64,000 bases of DNA from Hoplostethus atlanticus. Taxonomy: Eukaryota > Chordata > Actinopteri > Trachichthyiformes > Trachichthyidae. A model generated the notes under the pieces. That model saw only the letters and a program-made list of their open reading frames with translations. It was not told where the DNA came from and did not search any database. Shown here piece after piece: positions 1 to 16,215 of this stretch (the first letter of the stretch is position 1; every line of letters begins with the position of its first letter). The stretch spans positions 620,001 to 684,000 of the forward strand of contig JAXDDX010000087.1 in NCBI GenBank assembly GCA_034670405.1, given 5' to 3'. A program made the translations under genes and the position numbers.

Positions 1-16
1 GCCTTCTGGAGGTGTC

Positions 17-240
17 ATGGGCCTAATTCAACAAGACATCTGTGACGGGAGGTGCCCACTTCAGTGTTTTCCATATATAGGCCCATATGTGGCGCACCAC
101 TGCAATATTACATTACAGTCATTTAGCAGACGCTTTTATCCAAAGCGACATACAAAGATGATAGTTGACACTATGTGGGGGTTGAACCCACGACCCTGAG
201 ACTGAGTCTCATGCTCTACTGACTGAGCTGTCTGGGCAAT
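17..240 (-). repeat. Teleost dispersed repeat with tRNA-Lys-like promoter head
   Basis: Read on the minus strand, about 237 down to 174 resembles tRNA-Lys(CTT): an A box in AGCTCAGTCAGTAGAGCATG, then GAGACT..AGTCTCAGGGTCGTGGGTTCAA including the B box. The anticodon loop is shortened by about four bases, so it cannot make a functional tRNA. The adjacent part at 108-160 carries the AGACGCTTTTATCCAAAGCGACATA motif (abbreviated: CTTTTATCCAAAGCGACATA) found all over teleost genomes. It lies in birc6 intron 2. Confidence 0.7.
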
Positions 241-675
241 ATCTGCTTTTTTTTCTCCAATATTGAACTTAAGATGTTACCATCCGCAAAGTGACATTAC
301 CCCAGCTGCTAGCGGAGTCTATATATTCAACAAGTCACACAATCATACATCAACAAGTGTGGATTGAACGATGGAGCATTGAAAAATATTTTATAAAAAG
401 GAAAAGGTCAACGGCCTCGAGGAGGAAGAAAGCCAAAGGGTGTCCGAACCTGAGACAGATGCAAAACATGCAGATTAAACCTGACAGGACAAGTCCTAAA
501 TCCCACCAGTTGGAATGAATTAATTTCAGGAGTAGCTACAATGATATCAGTTATTATCACAATGGAAAGGGAATGCACTGAAATAAATAGCCAAGACAGA
601 ATCATGCCATTTATTTTGACACCCTCCGCCTTCAAACTGTGGGTGTGTTTTGGCCAAAGTCCAGACCACTCTTAC

Positions 676-3347
676 CTCTGTGACGGGCAGCTCCAGTTGG
701 ACCATATCCTCAGGCTTGGCCACGGGGGGCTGGAGGGCTGTGTCGAGGAGAAGGATGCCGTTCAGGTCCTTCCTGCATCCCACCGCATAGTCATCCACAA
801 AAAGGACCTTGTCCACCGCGGGGAAGTACTGACACCTGACACGACCCCCAGGTTTAGCTGGGACAGGGACAAAGGACAACACAACACTCAGGGGCGAAGG
901 AGAGGCTAGAAGCACAGTACAAAGATTCCCACCCACTAAGTGTCAAATACTGGTAATATTTGTCTTTGGTGGATAAATCATTGAGGGTCATCAGCTATAT
1001 ACAGTCTTTGGTCTTTGCCTGTTCTCAAACTTTGTCCCTGCTGACCACCATACACTCTCTCTGACCGAGGGACAATCAAAGACAAACAATGGATTGTGTC
1101 TGTATCAATAAGGCCCCTGATTGGCTGGGCGCTACACAACGTGGTAGCATCTATACTGTTTTATCTGATACCCGGATGGTTAACAAGGCCAATGTTAGAT
1201 GACACTTAAGATTACTTCCATGTGGCAAGTCACTTAATGAATTACAGACTTGATCAAATTGACTCAGCAAGTGTTAAACTCTAAATCTGCTCATCTCGTT
1301 ATTTAATGTTCCAAACATTACTTTACTCTATGCAAGAAATGGTATTGAAAACGCATGGGGCGACATCCTTTTGGTCTATCAGCCCTTGGGAGATGAGCCA
1401 AAGTGTTAATTTCAGACACTGGCTAGACGACATTGGACTAGTCAAGTCTTCTTTGAGATAATATGATGTACAGTGAGTGAGGACTAGAATCTAGTACTTG
1501 GACAGTCAGGATAAATTCACGGATGCATAAATGAAAACATAAAAAAGGCATAAGTAATGCAGTGCAGGAAGTACGGGAGTGTAGTGTGAGGAAAGAGGCT
1601 TCCTTTATAATCATCATGAAATTATTATTAGTTATAAAGAACAAGTCAGTTCTGTTTCAGTTTGAGTTGTTGCCAACAACATCAACTTTTGTCTAAACAA
1701 AACATGACAAAATAAGTGGATTACAAAGGTAGTTGTTTTTACAGAGCAGTCCTCTGGCTATTCAATACCAATGGTCTTACTTTACTTTTCTAGAGAGGTT
1801 TTATCTTCGGCTGTCATTTGATTCTGTCTTTTGCCAAGCAACAATCCTCCTCACAGGGCCACAGCATATAAAAACCATAGGTCTGCCAAAGTTAACTAGT
1901 GGCATATACCAGAGCGACTGTGTGTTTGGTAACACTATTTACTGTTAACAGACTCTCCAACCAACCAGCATAATGGCTCTGAGCCATGATCTGGTACCCT
2001 TCCTAAAATTGCTCTAAGTCACAATAAATGCTCTGAATCGCAGTAAACTCAAATTAGTTTTAGTACTATATTATGTCATGTTACAATTTATTTAAGTCAG
2101 CTGATTAGCACTACATTAAAAAGGTAGCGAAAAATGTTTTTAGTCAATATTAAAAACAACGAATTGGTATCAGTAAAGGATTGTGTATAGGATATTCCAA
2201 ATCTAACGCCAAGAGTATTAAAGCAATCCTCAGAAACAAGAACAAAACTCCTGCTGTAATATATGTTAAGGCAGAGGGCATGTTCAATTTTACAGTTTCC
2301 ACCATACTACTGCAGAAAAGAGCTACTTGATTATAAAGTGTCAAATTCTGGGAAGAACTTTGTGATTAACGTTATGTCACTATATTGTAGCTTAGGAGCT
2401 AAATAGCTAATTGGTGTTAATTTGACATGTTCTATTAAACTAGCTGACGTTAGCCCAGTACACAAATGAGGGACAAGTCCCATTTCCGAGGCTGAACGTC
2501 AAAAAGACAGAACCCAAGCAGCATCACATCATGCCTCTAAATGACTGACAGTGTGCACGTTACGCTGTAACGTTACCTAGCCACATAGCATCTAGCTAGC
2601 TTTCTAGCAAACATCATATTAACTTTAACTGTTACAATTAGCTAAGTAGCATTAAAGCAGTAAAATAACATTGTTGAATAAGGGCACTTAGTTACCACAA
2701 ATGTCCAACATGTGAAGCATCATTCCAACTGCATAATATGTTATAATATTGGAACAACAGTACACTGACTGAGTAAGATTGCTAGGCTAGCAACCGTTAC
2801 GCTAACTCGGTTAGCTTGCATGCTAGCTATGTCATGATGCGATAATAGCCAACGGTAGCAAACAGAAAGCTTGCAAACAGTACCAGCTTCAATCTGACCC
2901 TCATCAGGTCAACGTCGGAAGATGGTTATGGTGTCTCAAAAAATTAAGACTATCCGTTGCATTTACAATAGATGCCAAGCGGCTAGATATTTGCCTGATG
3001 ATCTAACAAGGCCCAAAGACAGCGGCTAGTTTGCTAAGGTTACAACCCTTCGTGTGTCGTGTTTAGTGGCTGTTGACAATCAGGCGTTATCCGAAAGAGT
3101 TGTTATCAGAGGTTGGCAAGGGGCTCCGGGACTCACCATGTAACGCAGAAGCCTGGAGAATGGCCCCCGAAGTGCCGTCGATTACTTTGATACTGCCCCG
3201 GCTGGTAACGGCCAGGATAGCGTTGAGGGCCGGGTGGTAGGAAAGGCTTCGCAGGCCCTCCTCGTCGCAACGCAGGCAACCGTCTCTCACTACAATCCAG
3301 TCTGAGGAGGTGGACGAGCCGGAGCCCGGCGAGGCCGCGGCCGCCAT
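676..3347 (-). CDS. birc6: BIRC6 (BRUCE/Apollon), 5' coding exons 1-2, partial
   Basis: Giant inhibitor-of-apoptosis protein with a BIR domain and a C-terminal UBC ubiquitin-conjugating domain; only the N-terminus lies here. Exon 1 is 3347..3137 and ends CATG|GTGAGT. Exon 2 is 857..676, entered after CCCAG and left at GAG|GTAAGA. Joined, they keep frame (70 codons plus 1 nt, then a 182-nt exon). Residues such as LSYHPALNAILAVTSRG in exon 1 and VDDYAVGCRKDLNGILLLDT in exon 2 are nearly identical to vertebrate BIRC6. These exons precede the BIR domain, and the rest of this very long gene is left of base 1. The ATG is supported by an in-frame TAA nine bases upstream, so the longer human N-terminal extension is not encoded here. 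The first 675 bases are intron 2. Confidence 0.95.
948..3080. other. birc6 intron 1, no feature recognised
   Basis: AT-rich intronic sequence with scattered GCTAGC-type runs. No long coding stretch, RNA gene or recognisable transposon was seen on either strand. Confidence 0.6.
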
Positions 3348-3600
3348 TTTTCTTTATTTTTCCCCTTCCCTTCTGTATGTTTTTAAGGATTTCCGTTGAT
3401 ACAGGCAATATTGTTAAAACTAAAAGACTAACTCCGAACAACCACTCCTCTGCCACTGCTGACTCTCTTTCTGCGGCTTCTTCTCCTCCGCCCGTTACCG
3501 CAGCAGTAGCTATTCACCATCAGTCCTGGGGAACTCCAGGCTGGGCTCTCTGTCAGATCGACGGCAGGTAAACTGAGCTAGCGTAGCTCCCCACCACTTC
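3100..3600 (-). promoter_or_regulatory. CpG-rich 5' end and probable promoter of birc6
   Basis: This stretch is clearly richer in G+C and CpG than the AT-rich flanks. It covers birc6 exon 1, its 5' untranslated sequence and the region just upstream, as expected for a housekeeping promoter. No TATA box stands out. The transcription start cannot be placed from sequence alone. Confidence 0.5.
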
Positions 3601-5160
3601 CCGCGATAACAGCAAATGCAAACGAGAATAACGTTTATGAGTGTTGAGCATTCAATTCCTATTTAAATATGGCTTCTCTGTTGATCAAATCCCTATTGAA
3701 TTAGCTAACTTTAATAGGCAAGCGCTTTTATCTTATTATTATTATTATTATTTATTAGTGTTGTTGCTGGTGCTGTTGGCTTAGGAACATAACTTTTCTC
3801 CTCATAGATGTCTTGTTTTGTACACTATGTACTATGTCCAGGATGGCCAGGTGCTCTCAAATAGATGTATTTAAATTAATTAAAAACGTTGTCCTATTAT
3901 AGTTATATTATACATATTGACAGAGGGTAGGAAAGGTCACTTTTGAAAATTGAAACATAGAGCATAATATTGGTACAATAAGAAACACATCAAGAGGACA
4001 GTGGACAAAATAATAAATACAAATGTTATATATATACAGTATATATATACACATACATATATATACATATACACATATATAAAAAAATATATATATATTA
4101 ACAATCATTGAAAAATGATATAGATGACAAATACAATTCAATTTTTTCCTAAATACCAAAAATAAAGGTTTTTCTATTTGAAAAATGAAATTCACGAATG
4201 TCGAATTTCGCTGGAAATAAAATAAGATTAATTACAAAAAAATCTTTTCATGACCTCTGTTATACTCAAAGCAGCCAAACAGCACATTTTTCCAGCTTAA
4301 CAAGAAATCTGAATAAATATTATCTATCACAAATGTACATATATCCTGCCAAAGGTTCTTGGAAGGAGGGCAATTCCAGAATTCCAGAAGTACAAGTACA
4401 ATCTCAGAGTCTGCATCACAAAAAGTGAAGGAAGAATCAATATCTTTATTAATCTATTTCATGTAGTGGGTAGCAGGATAGTATTTATGTAACATTCTAA
4501 AAGGGACGTCTTTCACTTTGTTGGTAATCAGAAATTTGTGTGATTACCATGGAATACCAATTGTGCCACAATTAAATAAATAAACATGTAATTTATGAAA
4601 TAAATAATCATATGAATAAGTACAGGAATATATCAATGGGTAAATAAATTATAAAATGATTATATAAATAATTAAATAATACTCAACTCATCATTATGAA
4701 ATATTATTTCATAATTGTCATTTTCACCATAAGACAAATATATTTGATTTGATTTGATTTGATTTCATAATGACACGTTTTATTTCCAAAGGGCACTTTG
4801 TTTTATTTCATAATGATACTTTTTTGAATTGCACATTTCTAAGTGACTGTTCTTTTCTGCATGACACTTTTCACTTCATAATGTCACATTATGGTCCTGC
4901 AAAAAAAAAACAACTCTTTTTTTCATTGTATATCCAGAATATTCTGGATTAATATAACCAATTTCCTAAAACAAACCTTGGAATTAATGTAGAGGTGATT
5001 TCCTAAATGTAATATTATATTTTAAAATTTAAAAAAAATGTAATGGAACATATTATACAATTATTGTTTTTTGGTAATTTTCATATTCACTAGATTCCCT
5101 GAATTTTATTAATGATTTTAAGCAATATAGTAAAATGTTATGAAATGTTAAAAATAAAAA
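3600..5160. other. AT-rich intergenic DNA with simple repeats
   Basis: Contains a short (TTA)n run at about 3735-3752, a TATATA/CATATA microsatellite at about 4027-4101, and a TTTGA run at about 4741-4765 of the type that ends fish L2 elements. No gene is visible. Confidence 0.6.
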
Positions 5161-5164
5161 GGCA

Positions 5165-5475
5165 ATTAAGACTTTTAAGTTGTTAAAGGGGAATTCCGGT
5201 ATTTTTAAACCTGGGCTCTATTTGTACATATTAGTCATTTATACCCCAAAATAGGTACAAAAAGTTTTGGAATTGCTCCAGTAGATCGCCTCAGCTGGCA
5301 GTCGCGAAACAGGCTGCAATGGCTGCAACGTAATCCGCAGGGGCAAGTGCGCGCGATCGAAGTACGTCCACTAAAAGTGCTTGTTTTTACCACTGACAGG
5401 CTCAGATTGTTATTGGAAGTGTCTGACAACATTACGGAAAGGATCCCTACAGAGATAGACCCTCACTGTTTTCCA
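5165..5475. repeat. Dispersed teleost repeat, probable non-autonomous DNA transposon fragment
   Basis: Opens with GGGGAATTCCGGTATTTTTA and contains a segment ending in GACAACATTACGGAAAGGAT. I recognise this pattern as a high-copy, non-coding interspersed sequence of many teleosts. No coding capacity. Class assignment is from memory and uncertain. Confidence 0.45.
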
Positions 5476-6439
5476 GTGAGGGGGAGAGACCGCCAGCAGG
5501 TGCGCCAACCTCAGCTGAAAAGCTGACCTGTTAGAGTTGGAGCTGAAAAGCTGACCTGTGAAGACCTGACTGATTTATGTTCAAGTATCGAATAAAACGG
5601 CGCACCTGCCAATAAACTCTCCTTATGATATCCTGTCTCTGTCTGTCACGACCCCAGAGTAGCAAGAGCTTGCTACATTTGGCTACAGTTGGATATAAAA
5701 GGAAGGGGGAGAAAGGGGGTGAGATCAGTAATGCCTTCCTTTTAAGTCAATGTTAGCAAAATGCAACAAAGCTCAAGCGTCAGATGTTCATGGAGCCCAA
5801 ACATCGACAGTAACCACGCCCCTTTTTTGACAGACTGCCTGAGCCCAGACAGCCGATCCCACCCCTTTACCATAGAAGAGACCTATCAGACAGAGACTGC
5901 ATCTGTCTTTTCACAACGCACCATGGCAGGATTCCTCAGAAAAAAAGAGAGATATTCTCTTTCTTCCTCTTCCTCCTCCTCTGCCTCCTTCTTAACCTTG
6001 TCTCAGGATGAGTGTTATGACCCTGAGTCATATGTATGTGTATGTGTCATTGTATCCTCTGTTGTGCTGTTTTCCCTCCCCGCCTGAGGGCGGTGCTGTT
6101 CTGTTTTGTTGTATGTTGAGTTTCTGGTGGCGGCTGGTGATTGGCTGGGAGACTGGTGGCGCCCACTTTAAAAGAACACCTGCCCAATGCCAGTTGGATT
6201 CTCTCTCTCTCTCGACTCCCAACCAGACCGTGCGGTGTTGTGTTTGTGGATTGTGTTAGTAGTGTTAGTAGTGTGAAGTTAGCTTTCGGATCTCTGTTCA
6301 TATTGTAGTTTGTATTGTTAGTATATTAGTAAGTATTGTAGTATTGACCGACTTGGTCAAAAGGCTGTGGACTGACCGGTTTCTGCCAGGTCAGATGCGA
6401 ATGCTGACAGCGCAGGATATCTTTGTTTCACCAGCTTGA

Positions 6440-7060
6440 GTTCCAAGGTGTCAGCGAAGCCTTTCTTCTTGAGTGGGAAGATGCCTCTCACATTCTGGAT
6501 AAAATTGCATAAAAGCAGAGGTGTTGGCAGGAGATAGGGTCAAAGAGAATTTGAATGAAGAGACATGACATCCCAGAGCGGCCACGTCAGTGACCAAACT
6601 TCTGACCCTGAATAGAGGTAGTTGAGGGAGAAATGGGGACTGCCAAGGAGTCTTTTGCCTAAGTTTTTCTTCTGCGAAGATCCTGTCCAGACAGTTTTGC
6701 TGACTCCACTTCAGAGTCAGTACATACCACCAACAGAAAACCATCATTAGGAATTTTTGCGTATAGAATATCCCCAATGTTGTCTTTCAAAATTCTTGTC
6801 AACTTTATTGGGTTCATTTTCTCAATACCACCTTCCTCATTGAATCTCAATATGGCGATGTACCTTTCCCGCTCTTTACCATATCTCTGGTTTTCCTCCC
6901 CCTCACTCTCTATCTCCTCTACTGTCTCTCTTGCTCTTTTATTACATTTCTCCTTTTTCCAACTGGCTTGACCTTTTCCTGCCATTGTTTTTCCAGCCCC
7001 CTCACCCTCATTGCTAAAATCGGTATCTCCCCAGTGCCCTCCTAACTGATCCATTTACGG
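6440..7060 (-). pseudogene. LINE ORF1 (gag-like) relic
   Basis: An open frame starts at 7054 on the minus strand with a charged, low-complexity N-terminus. It is followed by a block (RFNEEGGIEKMNPIKLTRIL, then DNIGDILYAKIPNDGFLLVV) of the kind found in ORF1 proteins of I/Nimb-like fish non-LTR retrotransposons. The frame then degrades below about 6660. No endonuclease or RT follows, so this is an isolated dead fragment. The family assignment rests on remembered motif resemblance. Confidence 0.5.
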
Positions 7061-7671
7061 AGCAGTCCGATTTCGGAACATTTCCATTGCAAGATAAACC
7101 CCCTCAATTCAACTTACAAAGGGGGATATTGTAAGGATTTCTATAGCCAGAGGAGTATTTTATTTATAAGTCTGAACAATCTTTTATGAATGAGTATTTT
7201 ACAGTTTCTGAACGCCTCCTTTTGATTCTGCCATGTATAAATTAAGAGATTATAACAGAGAACTTATTCAGGGTTCAGACCCCGAGTTGCAAAAAAATAA
7301 AATCACTCGACACCTCACTTTTCAAATAGCACAGATCTTGGATAGGAAGGTGAATAATGGGAAAAAAACAAGTTTTTGTACAGTGGCAGGGCTGGCTGTG
7401 TCAATATGACAACTGGGTATTGGGAAGGCAAAGAAGAGAGCATCAAAACAGAATGTGACAGACTAGGGGGAGGGTGTGAGTAAGGTGTAGGTTGGATGAA
7501 GGAGAGAATCAAGCTAGTGGGCTGGTTTTCCCTGCATCCGGCACCGCCCAATAGGCCAATTGAGGTCCTTTTAACCTGTGCGTGTGTCTGTGGGTGAGCA
7601 TGACTGAGAATGGAGCAGAGAGCGAGCGGGACTAACAGTGGCAGCCGACCTGTCCCAGAGGATGCAGCTGG

Positions 7672-8513
7672 TCATTCGGGTTGGAGCGGAAAAGCATCTG
7701 GTGGACTGGTGGCTTTGGTGGTCTGCGGCTGACCTGCCGGGACGGAAGGTGTGCCGGCCGGGAGAAGACCAAACTGGAAAGCAACGTTCGAGACTGGTGA
7801 GCTAGTTTGTTGTGATGCCAATAAACAGGCCCGTGAACCCTCTACTCCTGCAGCCATACCCTTTTTCTCAATCACTTCCTGAATAAGAGTATGTTGTCGA
7901 CGTAGGTAATTGGAAGGTGTCTCTCCTGCTGGTGGGTTTCGACAAACTGTAAACTGTATATAAAGCTCTTCTCCAGCAGTCACATTGCCATAGGTATTCA
8001 TTCATTCCTTTTCCATACGACCCTATTCAGGGTCACATGGGGGCAGGACCCTATCCTAGGATGCATTGGGCAAAATGCAGGAAAATACTCTGGACAGGTC
8101 ACCAATCCATCACAGGTTGAACACATGGATAGATAAACACAGTAACTTTTAGAGTCTCCAATCCACCTGACTTGAATGTCTTTGGCATGTCTATAGCTCA
8201 TGCAATAGAATTTTGGTGGACCACAATCACCAGCACTAAGAGCCACATTCAGGGCAGGTGAGAGAAGGCTGTTAAGCATTTGTCTACCTTTCTGGTTATC
8301 TGTCAGGGATGTGTTTCTAATTATTTGTTTGGCATAGTTAAGTATTGAAGTCAACCTCACCAACCTTTGCTCTACATGCTCTACAATTATTCTCTGCACC
8401 TCACTATGGATAGTGAATGTTGGGGATGTCATGATAGAGGCACCTCTTTCTCTGTAGTCTGCATCAGAATCCAGGGCACCAGGTACCTTAAGGGCAGAGC
8501 TGGTAACACTCAT
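7672..8513 (-). pseudogene. Unidentified ORF pair interrupted by a dispersed repeat
   Basis: Two minus-strand frames (8513 to about 8225, then about 7985 to 7672) are separated by a well-known teleost repeat at about 8000-8215. The first has a helical-looking 95-residue stretch; the second has a segment rich in polar and proline residues. The layout suggests one reading frame broken by a repeat insertion, possibly gag-like retroelement remains. I do not recognise the protein and assign no function. Confidence 0.3.
8005..8215 (-). repeat. High-copy teleost dispersed repeat
   Basis: Contains CAGGGTCACATGGGGGCAGG, GGACAGGTCACCAATCCATC and GACTTGAATGTCTTTGGCAT. These phrases are typical of a repeat spread through many teleost genomes. 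It has no coding capacity and splits the open frames on either side of it. Confidence 0.6.
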
Positions 8514-9299
8514 CTTCTTGGAGTTGAGTTGGAAGCACCAGGAAGATCAAATACGAATTCTACACATATACTGTATCTATGACTAAGCAGCAGTAATAAT
8601 GAAAATAGTCTTTATTTCATATTGCTGTACTTATTTTTCTATTAGTGACGTGATATAATAAAAACATATTTTGAATTTAAAACAGTATTGGAAGAGTTTA
8701 TATTGTTTGTTTTTTATATGTTTATATGTTTGATATTGCTATATTACCCAGGCCTTTTATTTATAGGGACTGAACATGAGTGGAAAATATATCCCCACGT
8801 ATATTTCAAGTAGGGGTCCTGGGCTGAAAAACCCATGGGCTAGTCCTTGAACGCAAAAGTGAAACACATTTACTTCAGTGATTTTCTGCTTTGGGGTGTA
8901 TTGGCTAACATCAGTATACTGCCATTATTGAAGTTATCAAATACTAGTTTGAATACCTGGCCTGGCCAAATGACATTCATTAGACAGTTTACAAAGAATT
9001 AAAGAAGGGAGGGCAAAGCAGTTCTGAACGGAGCTCCAAAAGCCATTTTTAAATGGACTATCGATAATCAGAAATAGCCCATACGAACACAAAATATTAG
9101 AAAACACAATATTGTTTTAGTATTTGTTTCCTAGGGAAAATAATGAAACAAAAATTCACTAGGCTGAGATTTGCCACTGTAAATGGTGCATCCAAAGAAA
9201 AAAATCAGTGGCAGTACAGTTGCCCGTACTCTAGAGCTCTAGACTGCCGACTCTTTTTTGTGAAAGTCTATTGTTGTATTATGTGCCTGTGAGTCATTT

Positions 9300-9720
9300 C
9301 CAACCCTCTGGAATTTTTCAGCACTGTCTCCTGAACAGAGGATTTTTCTGTAGCGTTTTGTGGCTCTACCAAGTGTTCCTTCCACCTTCTAACAATGTCC
9401 CCAGTCGAGGTCAGTGTTTCCCAGCTGAGATCAGCTTGGCCGATGTTCTGTCTTCCCCTCCTGAGTCGCCAAATGGTTTTCCAGAACCCCTTTGAGGTTG
9501 CCCAAAAAATCCTTCTCCATTGCCTCTTCGAACCTCTCCCACACAGGCTTTCACTTATACAGCAGCTGCAGCCTTTTCGGCCTGATGGTACCTCTCTGCT
9601 AAATCAGGAGACCCCTGTGCCAACCAGGCCTGGAAGGCCTCCTTCTTCAGCTTGGAGGAACGTGGAATGCAGATATCATCCTTCTCATGGAACAATCTAC
9701 CAGCTTTTTACCCCCTCATA
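9300..9720 (-). pseudogene. LINE fragment, segment between endonuclease and RT
   Basis: On the minus strand, broken frames read like the EN-RT linker of a fish LINE: a KKEAFQAW-like start, a FWKT..RLRRGRQ-like block, then a region like LTSTGDIVRRWKEHLVE. At least two frameshifts and an in-frame stop are present. It is an old fragment with no remaining activity. Confidence 0.45.
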
Positions 9721-9734
9721 GATAATCAAGGGGG

Positions 9735-9895
9735 CGTGGGAGTTTGATGACCCTGTCTACATGTGTTTTGCGGATTGTGAAAAGGCCTAGGACTGTTCCC
9801 TGACGTCTCCCGTAGAAGGTGCTGCAGGATTATGGGGTACCGGGGCTGCTGCTGCAAGCCATTCAGTCCCTAAAGTCTTGGGTCTTGGGTACTGC
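9735..9895 (+). pseudogene. LINE reverse-transcriptase fragment (opposite strand to its neighbour)
   Basis: On the plus strand, TGTGTTTTGCGGATTGTGAA and the following bases resemble the FADLEKAFDRVPR motif region of LINE RT with frame damage, followed by a YGVPG-like piece. It points the other way from the adjacent fragment at 9300-9720, so the locus has been rearranged. Confidence 0.4.
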
Positions 9896-9899
9896 TTTG

Positions 9900-11150
9900 T
9901 CAATGCACCGGCATTGACAACCTTCTGGCATGACATGACTCCTCTTGGTCTGAAGTTCCATGCTTTTTTAATTCATCAAGCAGCGATGATATATTTTGGC
10001 AGTCTAGAATTTCTTTTAATCTCATCCTCTGACATTTGAAAGAGTAATTCTCAAATGGAACACTTTCATCATCCTCTCTGCCTGTTGTGCCTTTAAACAA
10101 ATAACACACTAGCCATGGCTTTTGCAAGGTGAGAGGTTAGGAAGTTCTTCCTCTGGGCGTTTAATACCATACACAACTACAAGTGAAATTGACGTATTTT
10201 GGTTTATTGATGGGAGTGATGCATTTCAGGAACTACTATTGCCACTCCTCAAAATACATATTGTGGGTCAAACATACTAGAAGTCTAGTGTCAAGTGTCT
10301 ACCCCATTTCCATGTGCAAAATGCTTTTCCGCACAGGTCTTTAGATAAGAATCGGCACTTGTTAAGCATGCAACTCCATTAACGCCACCATCCGCAGTTG
10401 AGTAGGGGGTGGACTAGTGGTTGTTTCACACTTTGACCAAGAGTTAGTGTTTTCAAAAATGCAGCCAGTAGGTGCACAATTATGACTTTCCTTCCTTATT
10501 AGGGCAGAATTCAAAATAATCTAAAAAATTCAGTTTCAAGCAGATGTTTAAAGATGCTCTATTTTTCATTGCCTCTAGTTTACATGTAGGCAACGTTCAC
10601 ACAAAAAATTAGTTGAAATTCTGAAATCAGACATAGTTCATCTACAATGACTGGAAAATGTATTTTCATGAAGTTTGGACATTTATAAGCATGAATTTAC
10701 ATTGCCTGAGCACAGTAACATTTACAGTCAAACATTTTCATGTGCTGTGGGCTACATTTTTTTTTAACAAAGAGCGTCTAAAGATGCTGTGTAGCAGTTT
10801 TGGTGACATTTGAATGTAAAATGTTGGAATGCATCGCCTTAATGAGTTTTAGTAGTAGTGCAACAACATAGCCAGCAAGCTAGCTATAGAGGTAGCGATT
10901 AAAACACGATGGAAAAATTGGTTCTTGCCCCCCGACACTAGGGAAGGGCAATGTCTCCACAGCTTGACTTAAGCCCCGCCCTGGACGACTGTGATCACTG
11001 TAAAATGATTTGTCATATGACAGGTTACTGGATTAAATGACTATAACTACTGAACAAATTACTATATTTGAACATTTAATAGAGGAACTATTAAATGTTT
11101 GCAAAAAAAAATGAAAAATAGTTTTAAAAAAAAGAAGGCACCACATTTAG
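9900..11150. other. Intergenic between birc6 and yipf4, no gene seen
   Basis: AT-rich, with no coding stretch that resembles a protein I know. A moderately GC-rich patch at about 10920-11000 is unassigned. Confidence 0.5.
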
Positions 11151-11160
11151 TAGACAATGC

Positions 11161-11788
11161 TTTATTACACTCAAACTACCCCTGCTAACCTACCTATCAG
11201 GCTTAAATCCTTAAGTTAAGAAAAAGGTTTGTAAAAATAAAAAGTATAAATGGCTATTATTAATAATGCATAACAGTGCATAACAATGCAGAACAGTATG
11301 CTAAACCTTGGTGGGGGGGTGGGGGGTTCCTCTAGTCCCAAATTCTTTGTTCAAATTGAACATATAGATAGATATTTGGCACCACATTCTTCAAGAATCC
11401 AAACTTATTCCTAGCATGCAACCCTTTGATCATTAAAGGTACCACATTGCCCACCTTCATGAAATAGATTATGCTAATGGCAGGGCCATGGGAGCTGTAT
11501 TCTATTGGCGAATGTGAATAGAAATCTGAATACAGAGGTTTAAACTGTAAAAGCTTATGCTTTTTATTAAACAAAGACATAAGGGACAAAATTATATACA
11601 CTGATGTATCATACACCCAATATCCCCGCAGTCTAGGATTTTGACAGGGTTAAAAAAAATGAAATCAACACCTTTAAAAAAAAAAATCCATGTTCCTTAG
11701 TTTCATTATTGAATGAATCCTTGTGTGTCTTTTTGCTGTGCTCCAGGGTCATTATCCAACAAAAGGTCCACAGTTGCAATTGGCCCAG
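11161..11788 (-). other. yipf4 3' untranslated region with poly(A) signals
   Basis: Below the yipf4 stop, AATAAA signals on the minus strand occur at 11568..11563 and 11166..11161. Either could end the transcript. The interval has no other coding signal. Confidence 0.55.

Positions 11789-16215
<4,427 letters not shown>

Noticed and set aside
174..237. Functional tRNA-Lys gene
   Set aside because: The anticodon loop is shortened and the acceptor stem is incomplete, so it is a repeat head and not a working tRNA.
5646..6360. Possible solo LTR (TGTCACGACCCC at 5646 and TGTTATGACCC at 6012, CT-rich and promoter-like sequence after)
   Set aside because: No matching CA end, target-site duplication, primer-binding site or second LTR could be found by eye.
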